DNA of 38,874 nt from an uncultured Bacilli bacterium (lineage in GTDB: Bacteria; Bacillota_I; Bacilli_A; RF39; UBA660), in NCBI GenBank assembly GCA_944332025.1, contig CALVJB010000010.1:1-38874 (forward strand), read 5' to 3'. The first letter of the stretch is position 1; each line of letters opens with the position of its first letter. The position numbers and the translations under genes were made by a program. The notes beneath the pieces are model-generated. The model had not been told where the DNA came from. It did no database searches and saw only the letters and a program-made list of their open reading frames with translations. Shown here piece after piece: positions 24,752 to 34,502 of this stretch.

Positions 24752-26104
24752 TTAAACTATCTCAGTAGAAAAGTCAACTTTAGGTAAATCTTGCCCAACT
24801 TGATTCGTTTGAACATTCGGTGTTACTTCACTATTCAATACACTTTGACTACTTTGAATAACCTGAACATTTTGATTTAACCCACTATTTCCTAAAACCA
24901 CATCACTCTGGTTAAGTAGATTACTTTGATTACTTGTATTAATGTTACTTATATCATTCTCAAAGTTAGGAGATTCTACTACGTTAATCTTAGGTGCACC
25001 TAAAGCATTACTATTTTCATTACTTTGATTATTAATAACATCCATCGAATCCCCTTTAGTAAATAAATTATCAATAAAGATATTTTGATTTTCTAAATAC
25101 TCTTTCAAATGTTTAGTAGGCATATTCTGAACAGGAGCTTTACCAAAAGTCTTCTGATAAAGAATATGAGATTGTGGTTTATTATCATCATCTACATAAA
25201 ACTCTACTACTTCATCTACTTCACGATGAAACTTACCATATTCTTTACTATAATAAGCCTTAATATGTACACCAAGTTGAATATAACGATAAATTGTCGT
25301 TAAGAACTGATCAACATCTATATCACTTTCAAGAAGTGAATACAAACGATAAGGAATAGCACTAGCTTTATCAGCATGTATTGTAGATAAAATATTATGT
25401 CCTGAACTAATAGAGTTACGAACAGCAGTAACCGCTTCTGCACTACGAACTTCTGACAAAAGAATCCATTTAGGATTTTGACGCATACAAGTAACTAAAA
25501 CTTCAGAGTAACTAGCCACATTATTTGTCTTCATTGCAACAATATCACGATGAGGAAAGATTCTATCCAAATGAAGTTCCAAAGTATCTTCTATTGTAAT
25601 AATCTTTTCATTTTCTTTAGTATGACTAGCCAGATATTTAACAAATTCTGTTTTACCAGAACCAGTCTCACCACTAACCATGATATTACAATGACCTTCA
25701 ACACACTTCATTAAAATATCATGAATATTAGCAGTAAAGTAATCTTCACTAATTAACTTTTCTTTATTAAGTCTAATCTTAGCAGGAGTTTTACGGATAA
25801 CTACCGCAATACCATTAGTAGCAATAGAATCATGTACAAAGTTAAGACGTAACTCTGTAGACTCAGCATCAAGAAATGGCTTTGCATTATTAAAAGTTGT
25901 TCCCATAACATTAGAACATTGAAAGGCTAACTTTTCAACAAATGCATCATTTAGCCCTTCAATTTCTACTCTTTTAGAACCTTGAGTTAAAGAACGAACC
26001 CAAATTTGTCCATGATTACAATAAGAAATATCTGTTATATCATCATCTTTAATCAAAGGTTCAAAAAGTCCAAAATCTAACTTGTCAAATATGGCATCGT
26101 TCAT
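24752..26104 (-). CDS. tadA: CpaF/TadA-type secretion ATPase with Asn/Gln-rich tail
   Basis: 450 aa. Hexameric ATPase that powers Tad pilus assembly. N-terminal domain (1-115), Walker A GETGSGKT at 145-152, IITIEDTLELHL (Asp box), the RQNPKWILLSEVRS Walker B region and the GHNILSTIHAD motif (about 232). After about 345 the sequence turns into a low-complexity tail rich in Asn, Gln and Ser with scattered Val-Ile-Gln pieces, ending DFSTEIV. Such a tail is not part of the usual family and may be a flexible docking arm. Ribosome site AAGGGGTG. Confidence 0.9.
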   Translation of the reverse strand: MNDAIFDKLDFGLFEPLIKDDDITDISYCNHGQIWVRSLTQGSKRVEIEGLNDAFVEKLAFQCSNVMGTTFNNAKPFLDAESTELRLNFVHDSIATNGIAVVIRKTPAKIRLNKEKLISEDYFTANIHDILMKCVEGHCNIMVSGETGSGKTEFVKYLASHTKENEKIITIEDTLELHLDRIFPHRDIVAMKTNNVASYSEVLVTCMRQNPKWILLSEVRSAEAVTAVRNSISSGHNILSTIHADKASAIPYRLYSLLESDIDVDQFLTTIYRYIQLGVHIKAYYSKEYGKFHREVDEVVEFYVDDDNKPQSHILYQKTFGKAPVQNMPTKHLKEYLENQNIFIDNLFTKGDSMDVINNQSNENSNALGAPKINVVESPNFENDISNINTSNQSNLLNQSDVVLGNSGLNQNVQVIQSSQSVLNSEVTPNVQTNQVGQDLPKVDFSTEIV

Positions 26105-26126
26105 AGACTACACACCCCTTTTCTAT

Positions 26127-26951
26127 CTATTGTTGTGTATAAGATAAATCTTCTTCAGTCATCGCTGTAACGTTATTAATAAAGTTTCTTAAATCCTCAC
26201 TAGATAACTCTACATCACCAGGTTCATCTTCTAAACTTTCATTAGTAGGAACAGGAATAATTTCAGATTCATAAGCTCTTAAGAAACTAGCTTTACGAAG
26301 TAAAATATGATACTCTTCTGGTACAGCAAATATTATCTGAGAAGGAGCTGTTTTTTCTTCAACATTAGAAAAAACATCATTACCATTACTATCAAATACT
26401 GCTAAAACTTTAACATTAGCAAGTAATCTACCTACCATAATTCTATCATCTGCAATAACAGTACCTTCAGCACCCTGGGCATTTTGAACTTTTAAGTATA
26501 TATCTATATAGTTACCAGGAACTATTTGATTACTATAAGTACTAGCCATATCAACAGATAAGTTATATAAAACATATCCTTTAGGATAATCTAATATTAC
26601 ATTACCAGGTAATTGTTCACTAGATACAACACTTCTTCTATAAAATAAACTTCCTTCTGGAATAACACTATCATAATTAGCATACATATCAATAACATCA
26701 GCACTATTTCTAATGATATTATCATTTAACATAGACTGCGGTATTTCCATAGTACCAACCATATCTTCTGTTATCTGTGTACTAGGATTAATATCTTGCA
26801 TTGCATATGGAACAGTAACAGGTGTAATCGCTTGATTAATACGCATATTATAACCAACATAAATTATTACTATAGCAAGAATAACACCAACTACTGTAAC
26901 AGTATTTCTATTTGTAAGGAATTTCTTTATTCCAACAACTAAATTATTCAT
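26127..26951 (-). CDS. cpaB: CpaB/RcpC-like pilus assembly protein
   Basis: 274 aa. One N-terminal membrane helix (about 18-36), then an extracellular SAF-like domain: PVTVPYAMQDINPSTQITEDM, IPEGSLFYRRSV, LSVDMASTYSNQIVPGNYIDI and the RLLANVKVLAVFD block, all characteristic of Flp pilus assembly protein CpaB/RcpC. Lies directly before the CpaF gene (22-bp gap). In Gram-positive Tad systems it is thought to stabilise the filament base in the wall. Confidence 0.85.
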   Translation of the reverse strand: MNNLVVGIKKFLTNRNTVTVVGVILAIVIIYVGYNMRINQAITPVTVPYAMQDINPSTQITEDMVGTMEIPQSMLNDNIIRNSADVIDMYANYDSVIPEGSLFYRRSVVSSEQLPGNVILDYPKGYVLYNLSVDMASTYSNQIVPGNYIDIYLKVQNAQGAEGTVIADDRIMVGRLLANVKVLAVFDSNGNDVFSNVEEKTAPSQIIFAVPEEYHILLRKASFLRAYESEIIPVPTNESLEDEPGDVELSSEDLRNFINNVTAMTEEDLSYTQQ

Positions 26952-26972
26952 CTAACATCCTCCTTATCCTCT

Positions 26973-27434
26973 TTATCTATCAACTTCACTATAATCTAAT
27001 TCCCCTGCCCTAGTTCTATTAGTAACATATATATTGTTATAATAATTAGTTTCTAGAATCGCATCAATTCTATTAGTAATTCCCAAAGACTCATCATTAA
27101 TACTAGCAGCAGTTTCTGATTTAACTAATATACTAACCTTAGGTGGTGTTTCATTAATATCATAAAAACCTATATCATAAGTTCTACTATTAGCAACATT
27201 TTGAGAAAAACGTCTAATAAAACTTTCAACAAATTTCTCTTTATCCATTCTAACTAGACCGCTTAAGCGGTAATAACCAACGTCTACTGCATCAGTCATT
27301 GCCGCTTCAGTCGTTTCTCTTAATAAATAATAATCAAGTTCATTACCAGTTTGATAACTTTGAGTGATATTTATAACACCAAAAGCAATAATTGCTAAAA
27401 GGATAATACCAACTATTAACATCGCTCTATTCAT
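26973..27434 (-). CDS. TadE-like membrane-anchored protein
   Basis: 153 aa. A hydrophobic helix at the very N-terminus (AMLIVGIILLAIIAFGVINI, 4-23) followed directly by a helical stalk with acidic and Tyr residues, then an extracellular domain with strands (KVSILVKSE) and a polar tail. This looks like a TadE/TadG-type pseudopilin. Four bases separate it from the large cysteine-rich gene, 21 from cpaB. No closer identification possible. Confidence 0.55.
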   Translation of the reverse strand: MNRAMLIVGIILLAIIAFGVINITQSYQTGNELDYYLLRETTEAAMTDAVDVGYYRLSGLVRMDKEKFVESFIRRFSQNVANSRTYDIGFYDINETPPKVSILVKSETAASINDESLGITNRIDAILETNYYNNIYVTNRTRAGELDYSEVDR

Positions 27435-27437
27435 ATA

Positions 27438-30314
27438 TTAATTTCCTCCCTTCAACACTGCACTTTGGGACATATATTCTTGATAACAACTAGTAGTAGT
27501 ATCTATAACATTTGGACAAGTACCATCATCTTCATTATTACATCCTATCAAACCACTCTTAAGTAATTCATTACTATTAAGTACCTTATGAAGTAAGTAA
27601 CTACGATATACTGTAACACCTGCTGTTTTATTTGAACCAGCTGTTAAAACTTCATTGCTATTATCACTAGAAGGCTCAGTATATGCATCATAATCTCTAT
27701 TATAATCTTTTACTTTATTCATAGTCTCAGGTGTTAATCTAATATGATAATCTAGGTATTTATCACCGTCATAAATGCTATCACCTAATGCTTGTATTTC
27801 ATTCATAACTGTTACAGGTTGAACAATATAATCTGGATTTTCAAGATTAGTCGCTTCACAACTCCAGTTAAATCCAGGCTCTCTAGTAGCAGAAGCTACA
27901 GGTTGTAGTGAAGTACCACTATTTCTTAAAGTCTCTAAATTATTTATTAAATTAGAAGCTTGAGTATCTTTATCATTGGCACTAGTTTGTGATGCACTAC
28001 CACCATCAGGGAACATATTATCTAAAGAAATAGGTCTAAAATCATAATCAGTTACAATAGTATCATTACCACCATCATCATCTTTACAATATGGATAATT
28101 TGGATCAGATTCTGGACAATCACAATATGGATAATCTGGATCATCTGCAGGACAACTTCCTGGAGGTTCACATGTAGGATAATAAGGATCTGTTTCTGAA
28201 CAAGTTTCATTATTTTCTGGATTAGGGTTAAGTTCATCATCTATAGCATAGAAACATTCAATATCAAAATCCCAACCAAAGTAACCATAATTATCAATAC
28301 TACCTCTAATATTCATCTCAAGTGAATTATTAATCTCTTCTTTTTGACTATCTGTAAGAACAGATTCATCACCATTTTGAACAACTTTCCAATACCACCA
28401 AGCAGTATTAACAGGAATTGAATTCAATTTAGTACAATACTCATTACCAACATAAGTATAGAAATCTTCAAATCCTGGTTCAATAGAATGAGCAGTTTGA
28501 CCAGTCTTATTATTAACCCAAGTACCTGGGAATGTTATTATATTATGATAATCCCATGGATCATCCTCTCCGTCTTCACATACACCATCTGTAAGAATTA
28601 CCATATCTGGGAAATTACCAGTAACACTATCACCATTCAATTTCTGAGAAGAACTAAATTCTTCTTGCCAATCACTCTTATCAGTATCATTAACACTATC
28701 ATTAGTATCTAAATTATCAACAACGATTTTGTAATCAGTAGTCTCATTAGTACAAGTACCAGAACTTCCTTCACAAGCTGCTTTAGCACTCTCCCATTCT
28801 GCTAATTCTTTTTGATATTGTTGTTCAGCAAGATATTGAGTAAGTACTGTATTAGAAGAACAACTATTTATCCATTTACATGTATCATCACACACATTTG
28901 TATATCCATCAATTGTTTTTCTTTGTAAAAATCCATTAGATCCTGCTGCATATTGTTTCTTACCATGGCTATCACTATAAGATCCATTAAGTTCATTAAT
29001 TGTTGATCTAGTAGCTTCTAATGTTCTAAAGTAATAATAACCTATTTTACTAGAACATGTACCACCTGGAACCCATTTATTACCATTATAATGACCACCA
29101 GGATATTTTTGTTTTTGATTATATAATGCCTCTGCTTGACTTAATGTAAGACTAGCATCTTCTGTAATACAATTATCAGCGATTTGTCTAGCTCTTTGTT
29201 CACCATTTGTTGTATAAACATTAAACTCTAAAAGAGAATTAATAGGAGCAAATGTTGTTTGCCTATTAACAACTTTCTCACTATATGTTTCACCTTTCTC
29301 ATAGACACTAGTATAACATTTATCTATACATGACTGTGTATATTCACCACCATCACACTGATTTATACAAGCATCAAAGTCTTCAGTAGGACCACCTTTA
29401 TCACTTTCATAACCGTTACTAGCAACACATTCTACTGTAGGAACACAAACTGCAGGTTTAGAAGGTCTAGGTGCTGTATATGTATTATTACATTCAACTT
29501 TAGACTTAATTTCTATTAAGTATTGGAAACACATACCAGGCTCAGTAGCAACTGGATCACTAAAGTTAACTTCTATCTCTTCTACACAAGTAGTTGTACA
29601 ATTATTAACAGTTTCAGATTCGCTATGACTATATTTATGCATAGTCTCATAATTATTAGTACTAAAAGCATCACATGTTAATGTATCAGTATTAGTAACA
29701 TCATCTACATTAGTATAACTTGGATCTGTCTCAATAGTAGTACCACCTTGACTAATTTGATAAAGACTCTCTGCTTCATTTATCCAACTACTAACTTCAT
29801 CATAAGAATACTGAACAGATACAGTCTCAGTAAAACAATATTGTACTGCATTTCTCATTGTTTCATTATCAGACCATTTATTACGATAATTTACACATAA
29901 CGCATCATCATATAGTTGATTACGCCCTGTACTATCAGCATAGAAAGTACTTCTACCTACTTCCTTATTCGCTTCACAAACTCCATCATCTTGAACTAAA
30001 TAGAAATAAACAGTTATTCTATTACCCATTTGAGAATCAGGAATAGTAAATGAAAAACTACCACTTTCATCTACTGGATACTGAGTACCATCAAAGCTTG
30101 TAGAATATGCTAAGCCCTGAGCACCAGTATAAGTTACAACATTCCCTGAAATACTATAGCTAAGTTTATTCATATAATTTTCTGCTGTATATCCAGAAGA
30201 ACATTCATTATTAGCAGCATCTACACTTAAAGAACTTGCTAAAGTTCCTAAAGAAGCAGAAACACATAAAGCAATAACTACTAATAATATTTTAAGCCTC
30301 TTCACTTTCTTCAT
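27438..30314 (-). CDS. Large secreted cysteine-rich surface protein
   Basis: 958 aa, not recognised as a known family. Signal peptide (MKKVKRLKILLVVIALCVSA... to VDAA), then a Ser/Thr/Asn/Asp-rich body with about 35 cysteines, often in pairs (CTTTC, CINQC, CIDKC, CDDTC). Near 720-770 there are three tandem units of the type (S/D)DPxYPxC with many Pro and Asp. No C-terminal membrane helix and no LPXTG or NPQTN-like motif. Likely an extracellular, disulfide-rich adhesin or pilus-tip component, by analogy with large proteins encoded beside pilus genes. The start overlaps the end of the sortase gene by 23 bp. Confidence 0.7.
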   Translation of the reverse strand: MKKVKRLKILLVVIALCVSASLGTLASSLSVDAANNECSSGYTAENYMNKLSYSISGNVVTYTGAQGLAYSTSFDGTQYPVDESGSFSFTIPDSQMGNRITVYFYLVQDDGVCEANKEVGRSTFYADSTGRNQLYDDALCVNYRNKWSDNETMRNAVQYCFTETVSVQYSYDEVSSWINEAESLYQISQGGTTIETDPSYTNVDDVTNTDTLTCDAFSTNNYETMHKYSHSESETVNNCTTTCVEEIEVNFSDPVATEPGMCFQYLIEIKSKVECNNTYTAPRPSKPAVCVPTVECVASNGYESDKGGPTEDFDACINQCDGGEYTQSCIDKCYTSVYEKGETYSEKVVNRQTTFAPINSLLEFNVYTTNGEQRARQIADNCITEDASLTLSQAEALYNQKQKYPGGHYNGNKWVPGGTCSSKIGYYYFRTLEATRSTINELNGSYSDSHGKKQYAAGSNGFLQRKTIDGYTNVCDDTCKWINSCSSNTVLTQYLAEQQYQKELAEWESAKAACEGSSGTCTNETTDYKIVVDNLDTNDSVNDTDKSDWQEEFSSSQKLNGDSVTGNFPDMVILTDGVCEDGEDDPWDYHNIITFPGTWVNNKTGQTAHSIEPGFEDFYTYVGNEYCTKLNSIPVNTAWWYWKVVQNGDESVLTDSQKEEINNSLEMNIRGSIDNYGYFGWDFDIECFYAIDDELNPNPENNETCSETDPYYPTCEPPGSCPADDPDYPYCDCPESDPNYPYCKDDDGGNDTIVTDYDFRPISLDNMFPDGGSASQTSANDKDTQASNLINNLETLRNSGTSLQPVASATREPGFNWSCEATNLENPDYIVQPVTVMNEIQALGDSIYDGDKYLDYHIRLTPETMNKVKDYNRDYDAYTEPSSDNSNEVLTAGSNKTAGVTVYRSYLLHKVLNSNELLKSGLIGCNNEDDGTCPNVIDTTTSCYQEYMSQSAVLKGGN

Positions 30315-31074
30315 TTTCTTCCATCCTTTCCTTTATTTTTTCATAGTTATCATTAGTTTTTACTTTTGCATAAATCTTATCCTCACCATCCCTTAACTTC
30401 CTAGCATCTACTCTAAACGAATAACTAGTATCTGCACCATAAAACCTAGTGCAAGTAAACAATGTTAACATTAAATCATCTTCATTAACATCAACATCTA
30501 TATCATACATGCTTTCTCTTTGGGCTTTTTTAATATATCTTTGTTGTTCTTCAGTAGTATATGTATCCATAAAAGAAGCATTCTGATCATCATTTAATAA
30601 TACAACAGCATAAACTCTATAAAGATTGGTATCACCATTACTATCTGTAAATTCAATAAATTGATTGTCTTCAATAAAGTCAGGATAAATAAATGACATT
30701 AACTGCTCAAATCTAACCATAGTATCATCGCCAACAATAGGATTACGAGATACATTTCTTATATTATGAGAGATATAAGCAGGACGATTACCAGTTCCAT
30801 CAGGAATAGAGTTAGTCCAAGCGAAATCATAATCTCCTCTAAGCAAGTCAGTCTCCTCTGTCGCTTGAATTAAAGGTAAATCAATATTAGTACCCTCTAC
30901 TCTTAACCAACCAACAACATTATCCCCATATTTTTTAGCATCTTCTATCTTACTAGATTCATTCTTAACTACAAAATCGCTAGTCCTAAAATTACTTCTA
31001 TAATATGTATAAGCAAGAACAATAGCAATTAAGATAATTAGTACACCTAATAACAATAACACACGTTTCTTCAT
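30292..31074 (-). CDS. Sortase, class B-like
   Basis: 260 aa. N-terminal membrane anchor (4-23), then the sortase barrel: GWLRVEGTNIDLPLIQ, catalytic His103 in YISHNIR, catalytic Cys208 in TLFTCTR and Arg221 in SYSFRVDAR. Sortase B-type features: the long N-terminal region and an extended helical insert between His and Cys (MSFIYPDFIEDNQF, YTTEEQQRYIKKAQRES). Links surface proteins to peptidoglycan or polymerises pilins. No recognisable sorting motif is seen in neighbouring proteins. Acidic C-terminal tail overlaps the start of the cysteine-rich gene. Confidence 0.9.
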   Translation of the reverse strand: MKKRVLLLLGVLIILIAIVLAYTYYRSNFRTSDFVVKNESSKIEDAKKYGDNVVGWLRVEGTNIDLPLIQATEETDLLRGDYDFAWTNSIPDGTGNRPAYISHNIRNVSRNPIVGDDTMVRFEQLMSFIYPDFIEDNQFIEFTDSNGDTNLYRVYAVVLLNDDQNASFMDTYTTEEQQRYIKKAQRESMYDIDVDVNEDDLMLTLFTCTRFYGADTSYSFRVDARKLRDGEDKIYAKVKTNDNYEKIKERMEENEESEEA

Positions 31075-31090
31075 AACACTTCACCCTACA

Positions 31091-32935
31091 TTAATCACTA
31101 ATTGTATATGGATCACTTAAAGTACCATGACCATCACTGATAAATACATCATCTTTTAAATATCCCTTTAATTTAACTCCACTAGTTGTATTATCAGTAA
31201 CATCAGTATAACTAACAGTACCAACTGGATTCATAACAGTCTTAATATTATCTTCACGAGAAGAATCAATAAGCCAATAACCACCATTACTACTATTATC
31301 ACCCTTAGAAGTGAAAATGTCAAATGTTGATGGAATAGTAACTATATTATTATATTTTTTTGTATCATGTTTACCTTGATAAGTAACTCTATTATTATAA
31401 ATTGGAACTTCAATTTCAGTTCTAGTAAATAAATCAGTAGAAACATATCTAGTTATATTATTAATTACCTGATAACCTACATTACCTTCCTTATTAGGAT
31501 TATACACTTTAGAACCACTATTCTGGTAACCAATACTAACTTCTTCTCCATTATTTGTAACAACACCTGTCATAATTATTTCTGTAGTATTATCTGAAGT
31601 AATATCAGCAATTCTCCAAATGTAACCAGAATAACTTATATATTCGCCAACTTGTCTTTCGTTAACTAAAGTATTTCTTCTAGCACTGTTATTCTCAACT
31701 AAAATATAAGGATTATCTATCGTTCCATCTCCATCCAATACTTTAGTATTTTTCTTTAAAGTAACAGCAGGTCTTACATTAAATAAATATTCTTGATTCA
31801 TAGGTTCTGACTTTAATGGATAATCATAAAGACTTGTAAGTGTCCAAGGATTATTATCGCTACCCATATTAGCATACCAAACAATTCCTGCATAATCTAA
31901 AAAACTAAGGTTATTTAATAAAGTATTATTATAATCTTGAATAGACAAGATACCAACTCTTCTCTTATCACTATTTCTAGTACATTCTAAAGTCATATAA
32001 TTATCACTACTTATAACATCATCACACCATGTAGATGAAACAATCAAATCCTGATATTTTTTCTCTAAAAGATTGTAGAAATAATCATTTAACCAACTAT
32101 CTAACGAACTACCTGCAAATCTACCATCATTAGTATAATCAACACTTGCAAGTAACTCATCACTTGCTATAGTTACTGTATTATCATCATTAACTTTAAC
32201 AATTCTAAATATCATATTATTAAACATTACATAATTATTTAAAGGATCTCCTTTATAATAATTATTAGTATCAACAGTTGCCCTCTTAACAACACTACTT
32301 AAGCTCTCTTCTACAATAACTTTTCTTGTAACTCTTCCCTCGTTATTTAAACTATCATTAACAGTATAGACAATCTCATAAGTACCAACTGTACTAGTAT
32401 CAACTTCTCCTCTTATTCTAACATTATCTATAGAAATATCACCATCAGTATCATCTCTAACACTCTTAACGCCCTGTTCAGTGTACTCTTCTCCCCTATT
32501 TAATCTAATAGTAGTATCACCATTTAATGTAATAACAGGTCCTTCATGATCTACATCAGATTCATACTTACCACATTTTAAATAGGTATAGTATTCATAA
32601 CTACCATTATCACCTATAACCACTTTAACATTAGATTCATCCATATCACAAGATTTATTATTATAAGGCTCATATAATCCTTCTAAGTACTCTTGTTTAA
32701 CTAAAGTACGTAAAGAAACAGAAATAACTCTTCCCTCTTCACTAGGAAGAGTATTTCTATTAATCTCGTAATACCTTTCTCCCGCTTCACTAAGCATCCT
32801 TTCATTTTCTTTAAAGACCCTATTAGGATAAAGGTATAAAAACCAAACTAATAATAAAACTGCAATTATAACTACAACTAAAACTATAATTCTAATTATT
32901 TTCTTCTTATCAAAACCTCTTTTTTTCTTCTTCAT
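31091..32935 (-). CDS. Membrane-anchored Ig-like (DUF5011) protein with two repeated C-terminal domains
   Basis: 614 aa. Very basic N-terminus (MKKKKRGFDKKK), transmembrane helix (about 13-33), then a pseudopilin-like helix region (RVFKENERMLSEAGERYYEI ... SVSLRTLVKQEYL). Residues 130-210 read as one DUF5011/HYR-type Ig domain (GPVITLNGDTTIRLNRGEEY, VGTYEIVYTVND). The rest contains two domains with similar ends, DGDGTIDNPYIL and DGHGTLSDPYTI, and a shared 'IWRI/IFRI ... VTI' opening, resembling DUF6273-type repeats. Extracellular; function unknown, probably a surface or structural part of the filament system. Fourteen bp upstream ends the first gene of the locus. Confidence 0.65.
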   Translation of the reverse strand: MKKKKRGFDKKKIIRIIVLVVVIIAVLLLVWFLYLYPNRVFKENERMLSEAGERYYEINRNTLPSEEGRVISVSLRTLVKQEYLEGLYEPYNNKSCDMDESNVKVVIGDNGSYEYYTYLKCGKYESDVDHEGPVITLNGDTTIRLNRGEEYTEQGVKSVRDDTDGDISIDNVRIRGEVDTSTVGTYEIVYTVNDSLNNEGRVTRKVIVEESLSSVVKRATVDTNNYYKGDPLNNYVMFNNMIFRIVKVNDDNTVTIASDELLASVDYTNDGRFAGSSLDSWLNDYFYNLLEKKYQDLIVSSTWCDDVISSDNYMTLECTRNSDKRRVGILSIQDYNNTLLNNLSFLDYAGIVWYANMGSDNNPWTLTSLYDYPLKSEPMNQEYLFNVRPAVTLKKNTKVLDGDGTIDNPYILVENNSARRNTLVNERQVGEYISYSGYIWRIADITSDNTTEIIMTGVVTNNGEEVSIGYQNSGSKVYNPNKEGNVGYQVINNITRYVSTDLFTRTEIEVPIYNNRVTYQGKHDTKKYNNIVTIPSTFDIFTSKGDNSSNGGYWLIDSSREDNIKTVMNPVGTVSYTDVTDNTTSGVKLKGYLKDDVFISDGHGTLSDPYTISD

Positions 32936-32948
32936 CTTAAACGCTCTC

Positions 32949-34478
32949 CTATCTTAAATGATAAATATATCTTTCATCTCTAAAAATAAATACAAGTCTT
33001 AATGTTCCATCATCTTTAATATCGTTTGGAACACTGAAATATGCATAATTTCCATTGTAGTTGTTAACCAGAGATTTAGGTTCTATACTCTGCATCTTAC
33101 CATTATTATCCTCATATCTAATTTTAGCATATATATTAGAAAAGTCAACAAAACTTTTACCTGTAAAATTATTACTAACGAAAGAAATCTCTAAAATTTT
33201 ATTACTAGATGTTAAAGGTAAATCCATCATTCCACAACTAATATTATTACATGAATACCTACTATAAGTTGTCTCATTTGTAAGTTTAAAATCTGTAATT
33301 GTAATATTGTTACCATCAGGAAATTCAAGTCTCTCAGTTATTTTAGCCTCTCCTTTAGTTTTTATTTCTCTAACATCATCAACAGAAAGTTTTACTTTTT
33401 TTACCAATACTCCATTACTAACATCTGGATAATACAATACAAATTTACTAACATCTATATCCTGTGGAACCCTATATATTAGAATAAAGGTAGTATCATC
33501 ACCTGTATCAAGTCTTTTACCATTATAGGCACTACCTAAATCTTGAAAGTAACCGTAGATATTACCTATATAATGAAACTCATCACTTCTATTCATTACT
33601 CTAAATCTATCTAAATTTATATTTCTTATAGTTGCAGTATTTTTAACAGTAAGATTAATAACTAAATAGGCACTTTTTTCACTTAAAACAGTACCATGAC
33701 TATCTTTATCAGTAAGATAACTAGCATTAACAGTAATATCATAATAATTTGCAGTAAAAGTATTTCCTTCTCTATAAGTTCTATTTAAAACTCCAAAATA
33801 ATAATATGTATACCCAGTAAGAGAAACAAATAAAATTATTATTATAGTATTACAGACAAGTTTATGTTCATAATAAACATACTTAACATTTCTAAAGAAT
33901 CTTTTAATATTTCTTGTAATCTTATCTTTATCAAATTCTATATTAACTTCAAATTCTTCTCTATCTTCTTCTTTTATATCTAAATATTCTTCATCGTCTT
34001 TAAATCCAAATTGTTTTAAATCTAATCCTAAAAACCTAATACCAAAAATTATAAAGACAACATACTGAACGAAAGATACAATATTTAATAAATCTCGCCC
34101 CGCCATTATAGGAGTAATACTAGAAAGATCATCATAACCATTAAAATAACTTCTAACAAAAATTAACACTCCAAGCATTAAGATATATTCAGCAATAGGT
34201 ATTAAATATATCTTCCAAGGTTTCTTTTTATAACGAAGTAAAATGATTAAGACTACACTAATTGCAACAACAACAAGAATAGAAATAATTAATAAAGGAT
34301 TAATATAATCACTAATAGGCTCATAATAATCATTATAACTTTCTGTAGCTAAAAAGTTTGAAACAAAGCTTCTTAAAGACATAATTTTATAAAAGATATA
34401 AGCACAGAGTAATATTAATATTAAATGTATTCTTTGAAAGTATTGTATTAAAAGAGCATATGGTTTTCTTAATATCAT
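32949..34478 (-). CDS. Polytopic membrane protein with extracellular beta domain
   Basis: 509 aa, first gene of the 27-kb locus. Helices at about 17-35, 57-83, 90-110, 130-150 and 205-228 are separated by a highly acidic cytoplasmic loop (about 160-185). The C-terminal 270 residues lie outside and look beta-rich; the stretch AYLVINLTVKNTATIRNINLDRF is reminiscent of DUF4352-type Ig folds. Two close cysteines (CNNISC) could form a disulfide. I do not recognise the full-length protein. Ribosome site GGGGTG six bases before ATG; promoter at 34503-34531. Confidence 0.6.
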   Translation of the reverse strand: MILRKPYALLIQYFQRIHLILILLCAYIFYKIMSLRSFVSNFLATESYNDYYEPISDYINPLLIISILVVVAISVVLIILLRYKKKPWKIYLIPIAEYILMLGVLIFVRSYFNGYDDLSSITPIMAGRDLLNIVSFVQYVVFIIFGIRFLGLDLKQFGFKDDEEYLDIKEEDREEFEVNIEFDKDKITRNIKRFFRNVKYVYYEHKLVCNTIIIILFVSLTGYTYYYFGVLNRTYREGNTFTANYYDITVNASYLTDKDSHGTVLSEKSAYLVINLTVKNTATIRNINLDRFRVMNRSDEFHYIGNIYGYFQDLGSAYNGKRLDTGDDTTFILIYRVPQDIDVSKFVLYYPDVSNGVLVKKVKLSVDDVREIKTKGEAKITERLEFPDGNNITITDFKLTNETTYSRYSCNNISCGMMDLPLTSSNKILEISFVSNNFTGKSFVDFSNIYAKIRYEDNNGKMQSIEPKSLVNNYNGNYAYFSVPNDIKDDGTLRLVFIFRDERYIYHLR

Positions 34479-34502
34479 AAGCTACACCCCTTTACTATTA
34501 TA

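Noticed and set aside
28052-28240. Tandem short repeats that might suggest a CRISPR or minisatellite
   Set aside because: The repeats are protein-level DPxYPxC units in the cysteine-rich gene; they are irregular in DNA and lack spacers of constant length.
7282-34478. The whole locus as a classical integrative conjugative element
   Set aside because: No integrase, relaxase, replication gene or flanking direct repeat seen; Tad genes and sortase are not ICE cargo of a usual kind. Kept as an alternative only.
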